From positions 230,499 through 294,498 of the forward strand of contig NW_017264846.1 of the NCBI RefSeq assembly GCF_000149955.1: a DNA stretch of 64,000 bases, written 5' to 3'. Below are positions 29,721 to 40,489 of the stretch, piece after piece. Both the position numbers and the translations under genes were made by a program. The notes beneath the pieces are model-generated. The model was not told the origin of the DNA and did no database searches. It saw only the letters and a program-made list of their open reading frames with translations. Each line of letters starts with the position of its first letter. The first letter of the stretch is position 1. This stretch comes from Fusarium oxysporum f. sp. lycopersici 4287 (taxonomy: Eukaryota; Ascomycota; Sordariomycetes; Hypocreales; Nectriaceae).

Positions 29721-31876
29721 TTTCGAGTAAAATTTCGAATGGACGTATCTGCGCACCTTGGAATCTACCTCATCCTAGGATTCCATCTGTAGGTTTTGGG
29801 CTGATATCTAAAACTAAAGGGCGGACTAGAGCAAGGAAATGGAAGGGTTGGTGGTTGATGTGATCAAGGCCGGACGTGTTTCTTAGACCCGTGTGGGGTT
29901 TAAAAACATTCTTATAGGGAGACAGCCCTATCCTATGTCACCCCTTAGTTCGATTGTGACCGCCTCGTGTCTATCCTTAAATCAGCGAAGATCTGTACCT
30001 GGACCTTCACAACTGTCGCAACCATGTCAGTTTACCACAACTCCCGCTTCATTGCCATGGGATAAAGTGCGTCATTTTGCCACGATGGCTTTATCTTTCA
30101 GTGTTAGTCGTGAGAGCATGTTCACATGCGTACTTCCAATCTTGGAGAATATCGTTTAAAGCTTCGAGATTTAACACTGAAGCGGATGAAGAGATACGTA
30201 GGGTGCAGAATCGAGATCCTCGTATCGTTTCAAGACATTTGGGGAGAGAAGAGAGAGACTTGCATTGCCCTGAATTTAGAAATTTTCCGTTAATAATCCT
30301 GGGCGCCTACTAAACTCGGGCAACGCGGGGTAACATCGAGTAAGACGCGGTAGAAGGCCAGCGCTCCCGATGCTAGTGGTGACGACATGGGGGGCGGGTC
30401 TCATCCGTTCATGGTTTAGGGCTGTTGACAAGCCGAGGTAATAAGAAAGGTTCAGGCAATGATACAATACCATCATCTATGACATATCTCCTGTCTATGC
30501 AGGGTCAGGCTGACCTCATGACCCCTATGTCATGATACCTGACGTCCATTTTCACATGGAGGTTCCCCTCCTGTCAATGCCCCTCACACGTTCGATGAAC
30601 ACCTTGTCGACGGTCTTGGTCGCACTTTGACATCTCAAAACTTCATCGGGGGCATGCGATGATGAGTCGGATTGAGGCGACTGGCGGCATGGCCGGGGGC
30701 GTGGGGAAGCAGACGAACAAGTGGCCCAAGGACGTGGACAGCGACAATGAGTATTCCAAGAACGAGAAGCCGGCTCAGGATCTTCTCAAAATGAGGACCA
30801 TGATGCTGGTGAATTCTGCTACGGGTGAGTCCATTATTGGATAAGAGCGAGCCGTGATGGTGGAAGGACAGAACTGCCTCGGGCCTTTGAGTGATGTCAG
30901 GGGCAAGAAAAGCCATGGCTACATGAAAGAGGCTTTGGTGTAGACACCAGTGACGGAGGGTATTCTAGTGGCCTAACACCTGCACCCTCAAAGTGAAGTG
31001 ACAGGTGATTAAACTTTCTTGGGGTGTTTTTGGAACAAAGTTCACAAGCCCGCCGACCCTACCCTTGAGAGTTCTTGATCCAGGCTCTGTCTAAGTAGGG
31101 GCCATTCTCATACCGGGTGCAGATTAATACTACCCAGAGACGTTATTATAGGCGAATGAGGATGATGCCGCGAGAAAGTCGATCCAATGAAGATGTGTAG
31201 GTGACAGGTTGGGAGTGTGTGTTAGCGTCATTTCGGGAATGGAACTTGTTTCCATCGCCTTGTCCCTCAAGGTTAGTGAAGTGCAGGTGGGCTAAAATGA
31301 CAAGAATCACGCCACAGATCTGCCAGATATAACGAATACCGACGCCAATCTACCTCGATATTTCAGCCAAATGTATACAAGACCCTTACTCCAAGGCCAA
31401 CAACCACCCGTACCCCAAACACCAGCGCATCCCCGTCCAAAAAATACCACCACTGACTAGACCACAGACGTCGAGTTCGTGCCGAGGATACTGGGAAGCA
31501 CAATCGGCGGGTGTCATGCGCCCGCTCGTCAACGTGATGGAGGCAGCGGCGCTCGGCGTACGCAACATGCAATACGGCGACTGGCGCGACGAGCGGGCAG
31601 GTCGGTGACACGCTGGGCAGCACCGGCACGGGCGTATGAACCAGAGAGTTTGGCTCAACAACGTGGCCGAGGGTGTGCTGAAAGTGGGCGAGTGGAAGGG
31701 CCCTAAGGATGAGCTGGAGGGGTGGAAGATGTTCTTTTCTTGAAATTGAGAGGATGAGGTGAGGGAAACGTTCACTCTATACTGTATATAAATGAACCAA
31801 ATTAAGCAGCCATGTAATTAGATTTATTGAACCTAGAATATAATCGAACCACACAATACTTCTAGCCATCTTCAAT
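29721..31876. other. No supported gene in 2.1 kb
   Basis: Short frames exist at 30635-30916 (minus) and 31363-31775 (both strands), but their compositions are those of shadow frames and no family is recognisable. No TIR, LTR or array was seen. Confidence 0.35.
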
Positions 31877-32443
31877 ATGGTAGCCGTTATTCCTACAGTT
31901 GCATCCGACGAGACTGGCAATCACTCGCCGCCAGTCACAGACTTGCCACTGGGGCTCACCTTCCTCGCCATTTTCATCCTGGCACTAACATGTCATGTCA
32001 TGTGGGTTTCTCTACCTCGTAATAACTTTGGTAATATATACTGAGGTACATCAAGCTCTTGGCTTCTCACATCCCACGGGCATCCAACACAGGATCCAGT
32101 GGCCTCGGACCATGAGACTGTCCAGCGACGACAGTTTTGAACCGGTGATGCTAGACCAAATTTCCCCTGCACGAACTTATTGGCAGTGGAAGGCCGAAAT
32201 GAGTGATGTGGTGAACACCGCATCCGGTTTCAATGCCCGGTGAGCACGCAAGTCTAATACTATGTCAAACCCATTTTCTGACTACTTCTCAGTGCAATTT
32301 GTTTGGAGCCAATGGCGGACAAGGATATAATCCGTCATTTACAATGCTGTCACGTCTTTCACTCGAGTTGCTTCGGTCAATGGTTCTTTAGGCGCCACGA
32401 TACCTGTCCTATATGTAAATCACGGATCATGCCGCATAGTTAA
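31877..32443 (+). CDS. TM-RING-H2 protein (copy B)
   Basis: ATG 31877 opens a frame with a hydrophobic anchor (LPLGLTFLAIFILALTC, about residues 28-44). An intron of uncertain donor ends before about 32056. A middle exon (ending 32239) and an intron at 32240-32292 (GTGAGC donor, CTCAG acceptor) lead to the last exon 32293-32443. That exon carries AICLEP, CCHVFHSSC and HDTCPICK, a RING-H2 core typical of E3 ubiquitin ligases. With this splice the first zinc ligand (expected Cys before AIC) is Arg, from CG+T. Either the donor is wrong or one ligand has mutated. Copy A at 16394 shares the plan. Confidence 0.6.
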
Positions 32444-33280
32444 ACTCTTGAAGGATTGCCCAAGTCTTATACACTTCGGCAATATCAATTGGACCACTCC
32501 CACACAATTTGTTACGGCGTGGAATTGTAAGCTCTTGTGACTTTTCCAGCCCTGTGTCCGGCGTCATTTGTTTGCCTCTTTCCAGAGATGATTTCTTTGG
32601 CATGGAGAACAGCGGGACAGTGGGGTTCGATCAAAACCATCATGACTCTCGGTCGTCCCGCCCGATAAGTAAGTCAAAGGTCTACCACCTCAACGTGGCC
32701 ATTCCTCACTACACTTAACCGTTTTAAACCATACCGTTCCCTAGTTCCCTAATCAATATGGCCATCATCAAGGAGAACATGAACCACTGAGTTGCTCAGG
32801 CATCCGTGAAAGGCCACTTACAGCTCGTTTGTAGAGGAAGGTTAAACTCCTCCCGAACACAGACCAATTCATCTTTCCAGTGAAGCAAGGGCATTATGAA
32901 TCTATCGAAAACCCAGCCCCAGTTAACTCTGTCTATAGATGCTCCCCACCTCAGATTTATGCGATAGGCCAATCAAAGTCATCCATTAAGACTTCCATTA
33001 GTGAGCTTACCCCCCAGTAACACGGTCAGACTGGCTAAAGAGAAAGGAGCTTCTTTAACTTTTACGCCCCGTCCTAGCGACATCAAACCGCGTCAGTGCC
33101 AGTTTGTTTACCTCTCAGCGCGTACCATTCCTCATGGATCGACGCCTAACCCGATGGAATCCAATGACATTATGCTTCCTTCGCCTCCAGCCTCTGCCTT
33201 TTCTTTTCTCTGACCACCGAGAAATTTGGCGAGTCAATTCGAGCTGACAACGCATACGGCATTGCCAGACTACCCTACCG
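32444..33280. other. Unassigned DNA upstream of hAT relic 4
   Basis: No gene. The left terminal repeat of the following hAT relic was searched for by eye and not found. Confidence 0.35.
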
Positions 33281-35590
33281 TTGCAGATCTTCCACGAGCG
33301 ATTTGGAGGAACAAACGATATGTTTTGGAAGAGCTCTTATCCCGGAAAGGCTCGAAGGGCCGGAAGAGCTGGACCAAGCGCCATTGGTTTTTTCCTCGTT
33401 GAGGTTGACACTAACGATAGTCCGTTGAGTCCTTACTGGGCCTGTCGTTTGTGCGACGCGAAGGGTCAGCCCGAGTTCTTCGCCGCTGCTGCTACGAGTT
33501 CGGCAGCTGACCACCCCCGCAAGTATGTGAATGTGACGTCGCGAGCTTGAGCACTATTGACCAACGCCAGGTCTCACAGGATTTTCGAGAGCAGTCAAGC
33601 AGCTGATCCAGATCTGTCAACCGATGAATCTGAACGGCCTAAGCGACGACGCTTGCAGTACGGTACTGTGCCGCGCGCCAGAGTCAAGATGATCCGAGAA
33701 CTGAGCCTGGGACTTCTGATCAACACCAATGTTCCTTTTTCTTTCTTTAGCGATACATTCTTTGAGCAACTCGCCTGGCAACTTGACCCTCGCCTATCTG
33801 ATCAGATACCATAGAGCCGGCAATCGATGGGCCGTTTGCTGGATAACATGTACGAGTCTAAAAAGTATGATGTCAAGCCGGAGCTCTCAGATGCCCTTAC
33901 CAGATTCCATCTAGGGTTCGACTTGTGGACCTCACCCAATCGGCACGCTGCCATGGCAGTCACAGCTCATTTTCTTGACCGCCAGGGCAAGCACCAGTCG
34001 TGTCTTCTGGCACTCCGTCGCCAACTCGGATGTCACAGCGGGGAAAATCTCGCGGTGACGCTTGGGCAAGTTGTGCGTGAATGGAAGATAGAGGATCGAG
34101 TTGGAACAATGATGTCGGATAACGCATCTTCGAACGACAGCTGTCTTCTGAACTTTTGCAGAAATCTCGACGCAGAGATGGGCCCGGCGGACGTTCGGGC
34201 CAGACGCATGCGCTGCTATGGGTAAACCTGGTTGCTCGTGTTTTCCTCTACGGCGAAGATTTCGAGGCTTCGTAGCCGAATATCACGTCTTCAACTTCCT
34301 CGGTCGCCACGAGGATGATCTACGATACTGGAGAAAGAAAGGGCCGGTGGGGAAGCCCCACAACGTTGTCAAGTACATCGGATCTTCCACTCAGAGGTGT
34401 GAGCTCTTTAAGAGGATCTCAAGCGAGAATGACCAAGCACAAGAATATCTCCTGGCGAGTGAGTCGACAGCAGAACTAGAGGTCGTTATGAACAACGAAA
34501 TAAAATTGATCTCCACTTATCTCATGATCTCTCGAGCGCTCGTCAAGCAAGGAGACATCAAGACGTTCTTAGTCCATCCAGCGGTGGAGAAATGGCTTCC
34601 CGAGGCCGACGTGTTGAAGGGGGATGACTGGAGACCTTTGGCAGATATTAAACATATTCTTGAGCCATTCTATCTCCAAACTAAGAGAACGCAAGGCTGG
34701 GGCAGCGAGTGAGGTAATGGACGGCTTTGGAAGGTGATGAGAGGCATGGAATACTTGCTGGAACACCTTGAGAATCGGAAGCTGTTTTATCATGCTGTTC
34801 TAGACGAGGTAGCTAGAGAGAATACCAACTCGTAGGTCGAGCTAGCCGGAGGGCGATCAGACCGAAATCGGCAGCTTCCTGCTAGATTTAGTGGTTGCGA
34901 GATGGATATGCATCCATGAAAGTCAATGCAAACTTTGTAAAGCTCTTTGCCAGGTCGTGGCTCGGGACAATGTGATGATGGATCAGGCAAGCCATCAGGA
35001 TCATCGGGAGTTGACATGGGAAAGGATCACCCACGTTATCTAAGACTCCATCATCACCGCCTGGCAGAAACTCGATGAATACTATATCAAGCTTGGAGTC
35101 TACCTGGATTGCTGGTACTGTTGCAACCGGCCGGTGGAGGAGCAGCGAGGGGCAATTGTTGAGACTATAGCATCCCCAAGCGTGCCGCAGAGAACGCCGG
35201 TAGACAGTATGTTCAAGCAGTGGGTGAAGAGCAGGACAGCGAAGACTACGGTGATGGGAAGCAAGCCTGAGCGGTATCTGCGGCTAGAGCCGCAAGAGAC
35301 TGAGGAGCCAACCGAGTGATGGATGGTTCACCAGGGACAATTCCCGATGGTAAGCCAGTTGCCTCTTGATATACTCGCGATACCGGCGATGGCGACTGAT
35401 TGCGAGAGGTCGTTCAGCCTAGCCAAGTTAACGTTGACGAAGCAGAGGCTTTCGATGATGACGGTAACATTGGAGAAGTTGCGGTGCCTCAAAAATTGGG
35501 TCAGACATGGTGCTGTGAAGCTGGGGGGCGACAACAGATGGGGGAGACGAGGTCCAGTTGGAGATTGGAAATAGCAGCATGGAGGGTGTA
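33281..35590 (+). pseudogene. hAT transposase relic (copy 4)
   Basis: Plus-strand pieces in family order: a BED-like N-terminus with CRLCDAKG (33281-33550); the core GFDLWTSPNRHAAMAVTAHF and MSDNASSNDSCL (33827-34225); the middle part with WRKKGPVGKPHNVVKYI (34218-34712); and the C-terminal ATDCERSFSLAKLTLTKQR (35323-35574). The stretch 34713-35320 is badly decayed. AT-rich TTTGAA/TTCAAA words near 35600-35640 resemble subterminal repeats, but no terminal repeat pair was found. A Tc1-like relic starts at about 35718. Confidence 0.8.
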
Positions 35591-35717
35591 GACGGTAAGA
35601 TTTGAAATATTTGAATTGTTTGAATAAATATTTCAAACAACAAATCCAGCACTGAGGGTTACCAAATTTCTCAAATATGACCCCGGAGTTGATTTGTTTG
35701 ATTTGAGGGCAGCGCTG

Positions 35718-36723
35718 ATGCCTATACAGAAATTGCTTCGCAGCTAAAGACAACTAAATGGCAGGCCCAATGGGCTATTACGGCGCCTTCTGAAACCCCT
35801 CGCCGCCAGTCAGGGCGCCCTTCCCTACTGGCTGAAGCCCAGGCTAGAGAATTTCCTTCCTTCCTTCCTTCTTTCCCTCCTAGCTAACCGGTTCTTAGGT
35901 TGATGGCCTCATCACATTCGTATGTAGCTCCAAAGCAGCGCGCTGGATGTCATGCCAAAGGTTACCACAAGCACTAGGTTGCAGCTGCTCTTGGTATGCT
36001 ATCTGCCATGCCCTCAGCCGTGCTGACTTTAAGAGATATATTGCACGGCGCAAGTCACTAATTACAGAGGCAAATCAACAGAAACGGCTAGCCGTTGCTG
36101 AGGCCCATGTCGGCTGGTTCCTAGATCAATGGAAGACCATCTCATGGTCCGATGAGACTTGGCTTACAGCCGGAAGGCACACGCCAATATGGATAACAAG
36201 AAGGCCCGGCGAAGAGCTTGACCCAACCTGCATTATTGGACGGGAACAAAAGAAGTATGGCTGGATGTTTTGGGGCTGCTTTTCAGGGCTTATAGGCCCG
36301 GGCCCCAGGTATCTTCCAGGAAAAGGATTGGGGCCGTATTGATTAGTATTCCTACCAACAGCATATTGTCCCGATTGTTGATGGCTGACTTCGTCTCTAT
36401 CCGGGAACTAAGCTTTATTTTATGCATAATAATGCCCCAGGCCATAAGACGGCTCTAACTATTAGAGAGCTACGGGAGAGAGATATTGAAGTTATAGAAT
36501 GACCTCCTTTGTCGTCCGATTTGAACCCTATAGAAGCTGCTTGGAATAGGATGATGGACTATCGCTGTGCACTTTCCAGAGACGATGTCATATGATCGGC
36601 TACGGATTGTAGTTAAAGAGGCTTAGGATTCCCTTGAAGCTTCCTTCTCTGATCACCTTCTAGCTACAATGCAAGAACGATGTCAGGATGTTATTGATGC
36701 AAATGGAATGTATACAAAATAGT
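35718..36723 (+). pseudogene. Tc1/mariner-type transposase relic A
   Basis: The relic reads from a helix-turn-helix stretch (IASQLKTTKWQAQWAIT, about 35729) and a GRP-like linker (RRQSGRPSLLA) to the DDE domain: WSDETWLTAG (first Asp, about 36150), GCFSGLIGPG, HNNAPGHKT (about 36425) and SDLNPIEAAWN (about 36517). The second catalytic Asp of the usual HDNAP motif is Asn, and the Trp of the usual WPP motif is a stop (TGA), both G-to-A changes. Frame breaks occur near 35895 and 36340. It ends near 36723. Confidence 0.78.
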
Positions 36724-36933
36724 AGAAATAGCTTAGATTGATGGTATATCAAGGGGAGAAAAAGATAGCCTTTTTTGACCCATCTGTGAGTGGAGCCGGG
36801 ATTAGAAAACCTATGCCTGATACCGTAGCAGATTCTAAAGTGTAAATACTAAGAAATTTGAAATTGTGCCTCAAACCTATCTGTGCCGCATGCTTATCAT
36901 ATACGTTATCAAAAGCCAAACTTAATTGTCAGT

Positions 36934-37988
36934 TTATATATCCTGTTCAGGGGTAAAGACATTATGTAGATTATAGTTGACAGCTGTTTTAAGTAAGCTC
37001 AATACATATACCTTACCGCCGCTCCATGGGTTAGTTGTTTTACCCTCGAACAGCCTATCATTTTCCTTTTCTAATGCCAAGATACGATGTGTCGCTGTGT
37101 CCAAAACTTCGCCTCTGCTCAAGACGTATCCTACCTCTGTTGCTCTGGCTCCTCTCAGGTCATCATCATTCGTGCGTGACGCTTGCAAGACGGCAAGCAA
37201 GTTCTCAAAACGCAGTTTCAAGCGTGTGCGGTACGGCTTCTCGACGTCGTTGTGGCATTCACGAGCCTGCAAGGAAGGCGCCATTTTTTTGCGAGGACTC
37301 TTGGGTTTGCGGGATGCTGAACGGAGTTTGACGTCGGCGAACCCGCTACCGCTGTGTTCGTTCTTGATGTTGTCGATGTTGGTGTCGTCGCCGGTGCTAA
37401 TGCTGCTGTGGCCCCCTGGTGATGGAGTCTTGTCTGCCGTGACTGATAGGCTATGATTTGGCCGTTTGTCCGTGTTCTCCGTGCTTGTGGCAGAGCCAGA
37501 CTGAAAAGGGTGTTCGCTTGTGGCATTGAGGGGGCTGTTGGGCTGGGAGAGGAGGAGGTTTAGGATGTACTGATCGGAGGACGAGTAGTCCGATGTGGGC
37601 TGAGGTGATGAGAAGGATTGATTATTATTTACTGTGAAGTGGCCGAGAGCATGTATTTCATAAGGAGTGCCTACAACACAAGCTCATGTAATTCATCAGT
37701 ACAGACGAAGCATCGATCATGCTGTGGCGTATTCCGTACCTGGATCCAGAGTCTGGTTCGAGAGTAGCTGTGGGTTTGGCTTTAGCGATTAACGAAACAA
37801 GGAATTTCGGATGTTACAAGGCCAGGGTGAATTAATCAAATTGACAAGTAAGTGAGGGTGGAAACAGAACGACCGTTACGCAGCTGCCCTCAGTCGTACT
37901 GCCGGAGGCGTTGACTTACCTCATACCGGTTGTCTCCTTGATACCAGCCAGGAAGAGTAAGCTCGTTGGGGTAGTCATAGCTAGCCAT
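36934..37988 (-). CDS. bHLH transcription factor (copy B), at least three exons
   Basis: The start is ATG 37988 (MASYDYPNELTLPGW). Exon 1 is 37920-37988, exon 2 is 37740-37779, and exon 3 runs from 37670 down; the introns at 37780-37919 and 37671-37739 have GTAAGT and GTACGG donors. Exon 3 holds a Ser/Pro/Asn-rich region, a basic lead (RSASRKPKSPRKK) and the bHLH domain ARECHNDVEKPYRTRLKLRF ... SRGEVLDTATHRILALEKEN. A GTAAGG donor at 37016 suggests one more intron near the end; otherwise the frame stops at 36934. The usual Gln before Tyr in helix 1 (EKQY in copy A) is Pro (EKPY), which could kink the helix. The family binds E-box DNA as dimers. Confidence 0.75.
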
Positions 37989-39243
37989 TCTGGGTCGAGC
38001 GCAGTTTTCTAGAGGCAATTCGGATCGTATCTTACAATGGGATATTGAAAGAAATTGTGCGTGTACATGCCAAAGTTGGCGATATTTCAGTAATATTTAT
38101 TTTACGAGAGCACGTCGCTTAGCACCACCACTCCATTGGCAATGTCAATCCCGAGCGTACCCGCAAGCGACTTTGTAGCCCGCCGAGCGAGTGTACCTTA
38201 TCAACAGTACACACTCAACCCACCATCAGAAGCGCCTCAAGATTTGCCGTAGTAGCCGTCTAGAAGCTATGGCAAAGACAGGATGGTGCCACAGCAGGAG
38301 CTGGATGTCGATGAGCACGATGGGGACTCAATCGGCTTGCCATTCGTCCAGTTGCAGACGTGTCCCTCGAGGCAACGGCATGGAGGAGATGAATCGGCTG
38401 GATTGGTCCGAATGCTTCAAGCTACAGACGATACTTTGCGCCGACACGGAGCACCAGGTGTTGTTATTCCTCACGTGTAAGATGCATGTAATTTCGGTTG
38501 ACACTGTAAACCCTTCAAGCTCTGCCTCAATGTTAAATGGAGGGGTAAGAAAAGATAGGAGCATCTACATCCGGTCAAGAGCGCTTGACCTAAGTTACTG
38601 TTTCCATGGCTCGCTTAACTTGTCGGTGGTTCGGGGATGCGGGGATTATTACCTACGTAAGTACTGAGTAACTGAAGGATAATCGAGTTCTGGGCCTGTG
38701 TGCTGGTGACATTATTGGCTACACGCTGCCTTTGGTGACGTGTTTAATCCCCCAGTGCCGTATCATGTTGCATTTAGGGATTAACGCACAAACGTATATT
38801 AGTCAAGGGCTTGACCACAGTTTACAGTACTGTCATTTGAAAGATTCGTCCTAAGAGAAGGTCCCCTTAATCAACGTAAGGATTCGGAGAATTTGGTGCG
38901 GGTCGCCGGGGATCCAAGGACAATCTCCGCATTTCCGTCCATATCTTTGCTACAGCGAAATATCGATCTCAATTCTGATTCGTTGTCTGCGCCGAGGAGA
39001 TGCCTTCAAGGGTCTATTATCGAGACTGACCAACTGCCATGGCATGTGGCTGGTTGTACCAATCTCAGTCTATTGACCCCGCGACCCTGTATGCTGACTG
39101 TGAAGGTGTCGGTATAGACTTTCATGATCATATCACACCCGACCAGAGCCGATGCCGCGTCAAACTCACCCCAGGCTGTTATAGCAACTAACAGATCATA
39201 GCAATCGCGCCTGATGCCGGTACCCGCTGGAAGCTCCGCATCG
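37989..39243. other. No supported gene in 1.25 kb
   Basis: A frame of 158 codons at 38191-38667 overlaps others and has no recognisable domain or splice context. It is treated as chance. The 5' end of the bHLH gene presumably has its promoter in the first few hundred bases. Confidence 0.35.
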
Positions 39244-39503
39244 CTATCCCTTTAGTCGGCATAGCCCTTCAGAGCGGTCACAACAGGGGAGTCTAGCTAA
39301 TCAGGCAATACGCATCAAATGTATATAGATAAGCCCTGTAGTCACAAATCTGTGAACTTATCTACCTGCGATAAAAGTCGAGCTATTACAGGAGGGTGAC
39401 AAGCCTTCTAACCCTATACTGGGCAAGCTCTTGTAACCATACTGTACGTGGGGGCAAGTGGGGCGAGATACCTGCTGAAGGGCTATGCCGACTAAAGGGA
39501 TAG
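39244..39503. repeat. Perfect 29-bp inverted repeat, arms 202 bp apart
   Basis: The arms at 39244-39272 and 39475-39503 are exact reverse complements (the left arm starts CTATCCCTTTAGTCGG). The enclosed 202 bases have no frame. The right arm runs into the pogo relic. It could be a small foldback element or a local inverted duplication. No target duplication is visible. Confidence 0.8.
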
Positions 39504-39772
39504 TTCAGCAAATTCTTAACCTAGATTCGTGAGGATTTCCTCCCCGACTGCGTGGTGTTGAAGAAATGGCGAATCGACTACTTGCTAACCGCGACGCGTC
39601 ACCAGTTGGCAAGCGTTGGGCTATCAATTTCGTTAAGCGGCAACTAGATCTCAAGATGCATTTTCAGCGGAGATATGACTATCGGAGGGCCAAATGCGAA
39701 GACCCAACTATGATTCGCGACTGGTTCAGGCTCATACAGAATGCAATCGCGAAGTATGGTATCCAATCATTC
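39489..39772 (+). pseudogene. pogo-type transposase fragment
   Basis: About 95 codons match the intact pogo transposase at 9594 (its residues about 65-155), including GVEEMANRLLA, SPVGKRWAINFVKRQ and AKYGIQS, with roughly 80% identity by eye. A CGA-to-TGA change interrupts it at about 39530 (LDS*GFPPR). Both ends are cut off. Confidence 0.9.
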
Positions 39773-40480
39773 CCATGATATAATGTCAGGTGGGTCTCGG
39801 TTTGTGTCCGCTGTATTTCCTGTCTAACCTGTGCGTTTTCTCTGGGGCCTGGGCTTATGTCGAATTAGGAATAGACCAATCAGTGACAAGCCATGACAGA
39901 GCATAGAGTTAGGGACCGAATTAAGTGGATATAAACATGTCACGATGAGGTATTGGAGAAGCAGGCATAGCATCAGATATGGCAACACTGAGACAAATTG
40001 TACTAAGCTTCCCAAACTTTAAATCTGATCATGATTCCAAACATAACCACGAAGAGTATCTACTGTTTGCCACTGTTTCAAAGCAGCGTTTCGACAGTGT
40101 TTACCTACATTCATCGTTTGTGGAGCCGGTGGGCATGAGTGGGCGAGGCACCCGCCAGCTTGTAGAGTGGCAATGCGAGGTCTCTTGTGGCGACCGCGTG
40201 GCTCTAGGGGTATAATGCCCTAACCTTGCTACTAGCCCTATGCTCGATAAGATGAGGCGGGGGTCAAGGTGCAAGACCCTACCTACAAGCAATGAGGCTA
40301 GTTGCAGAGGGTTTTCTCTTAAAAGATGTAGCTGCATCTCTCATCTAAACCATCCTGTAGCTGTCACTAGCGCAATCCTGTACTACTCGCTCCTTCAGCC
40401 GACGGTGCCGCTCTGCTCCCAATCCCGCCTACGTTATTAGATGTCCTTACGGTCATCGTCATACCGTTGCTGTCTTTATA
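39773..40480. other. Unassigned DNA upstream of the FlbA-like gene
   Basis: No recognisable frame. It may include the true 5' end of the FlbA-like gene, whose N-terminal region is poorly conserved. Confidence 0.35.
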
Positions 40481-40489
40481 CTCAGATAT

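Noticed and set aside
38191..38667. 158-codon plus-strand frame
   Set aside because: Overlaps other frames of similar quality, with no recognisable motif and no promoter or splice support.
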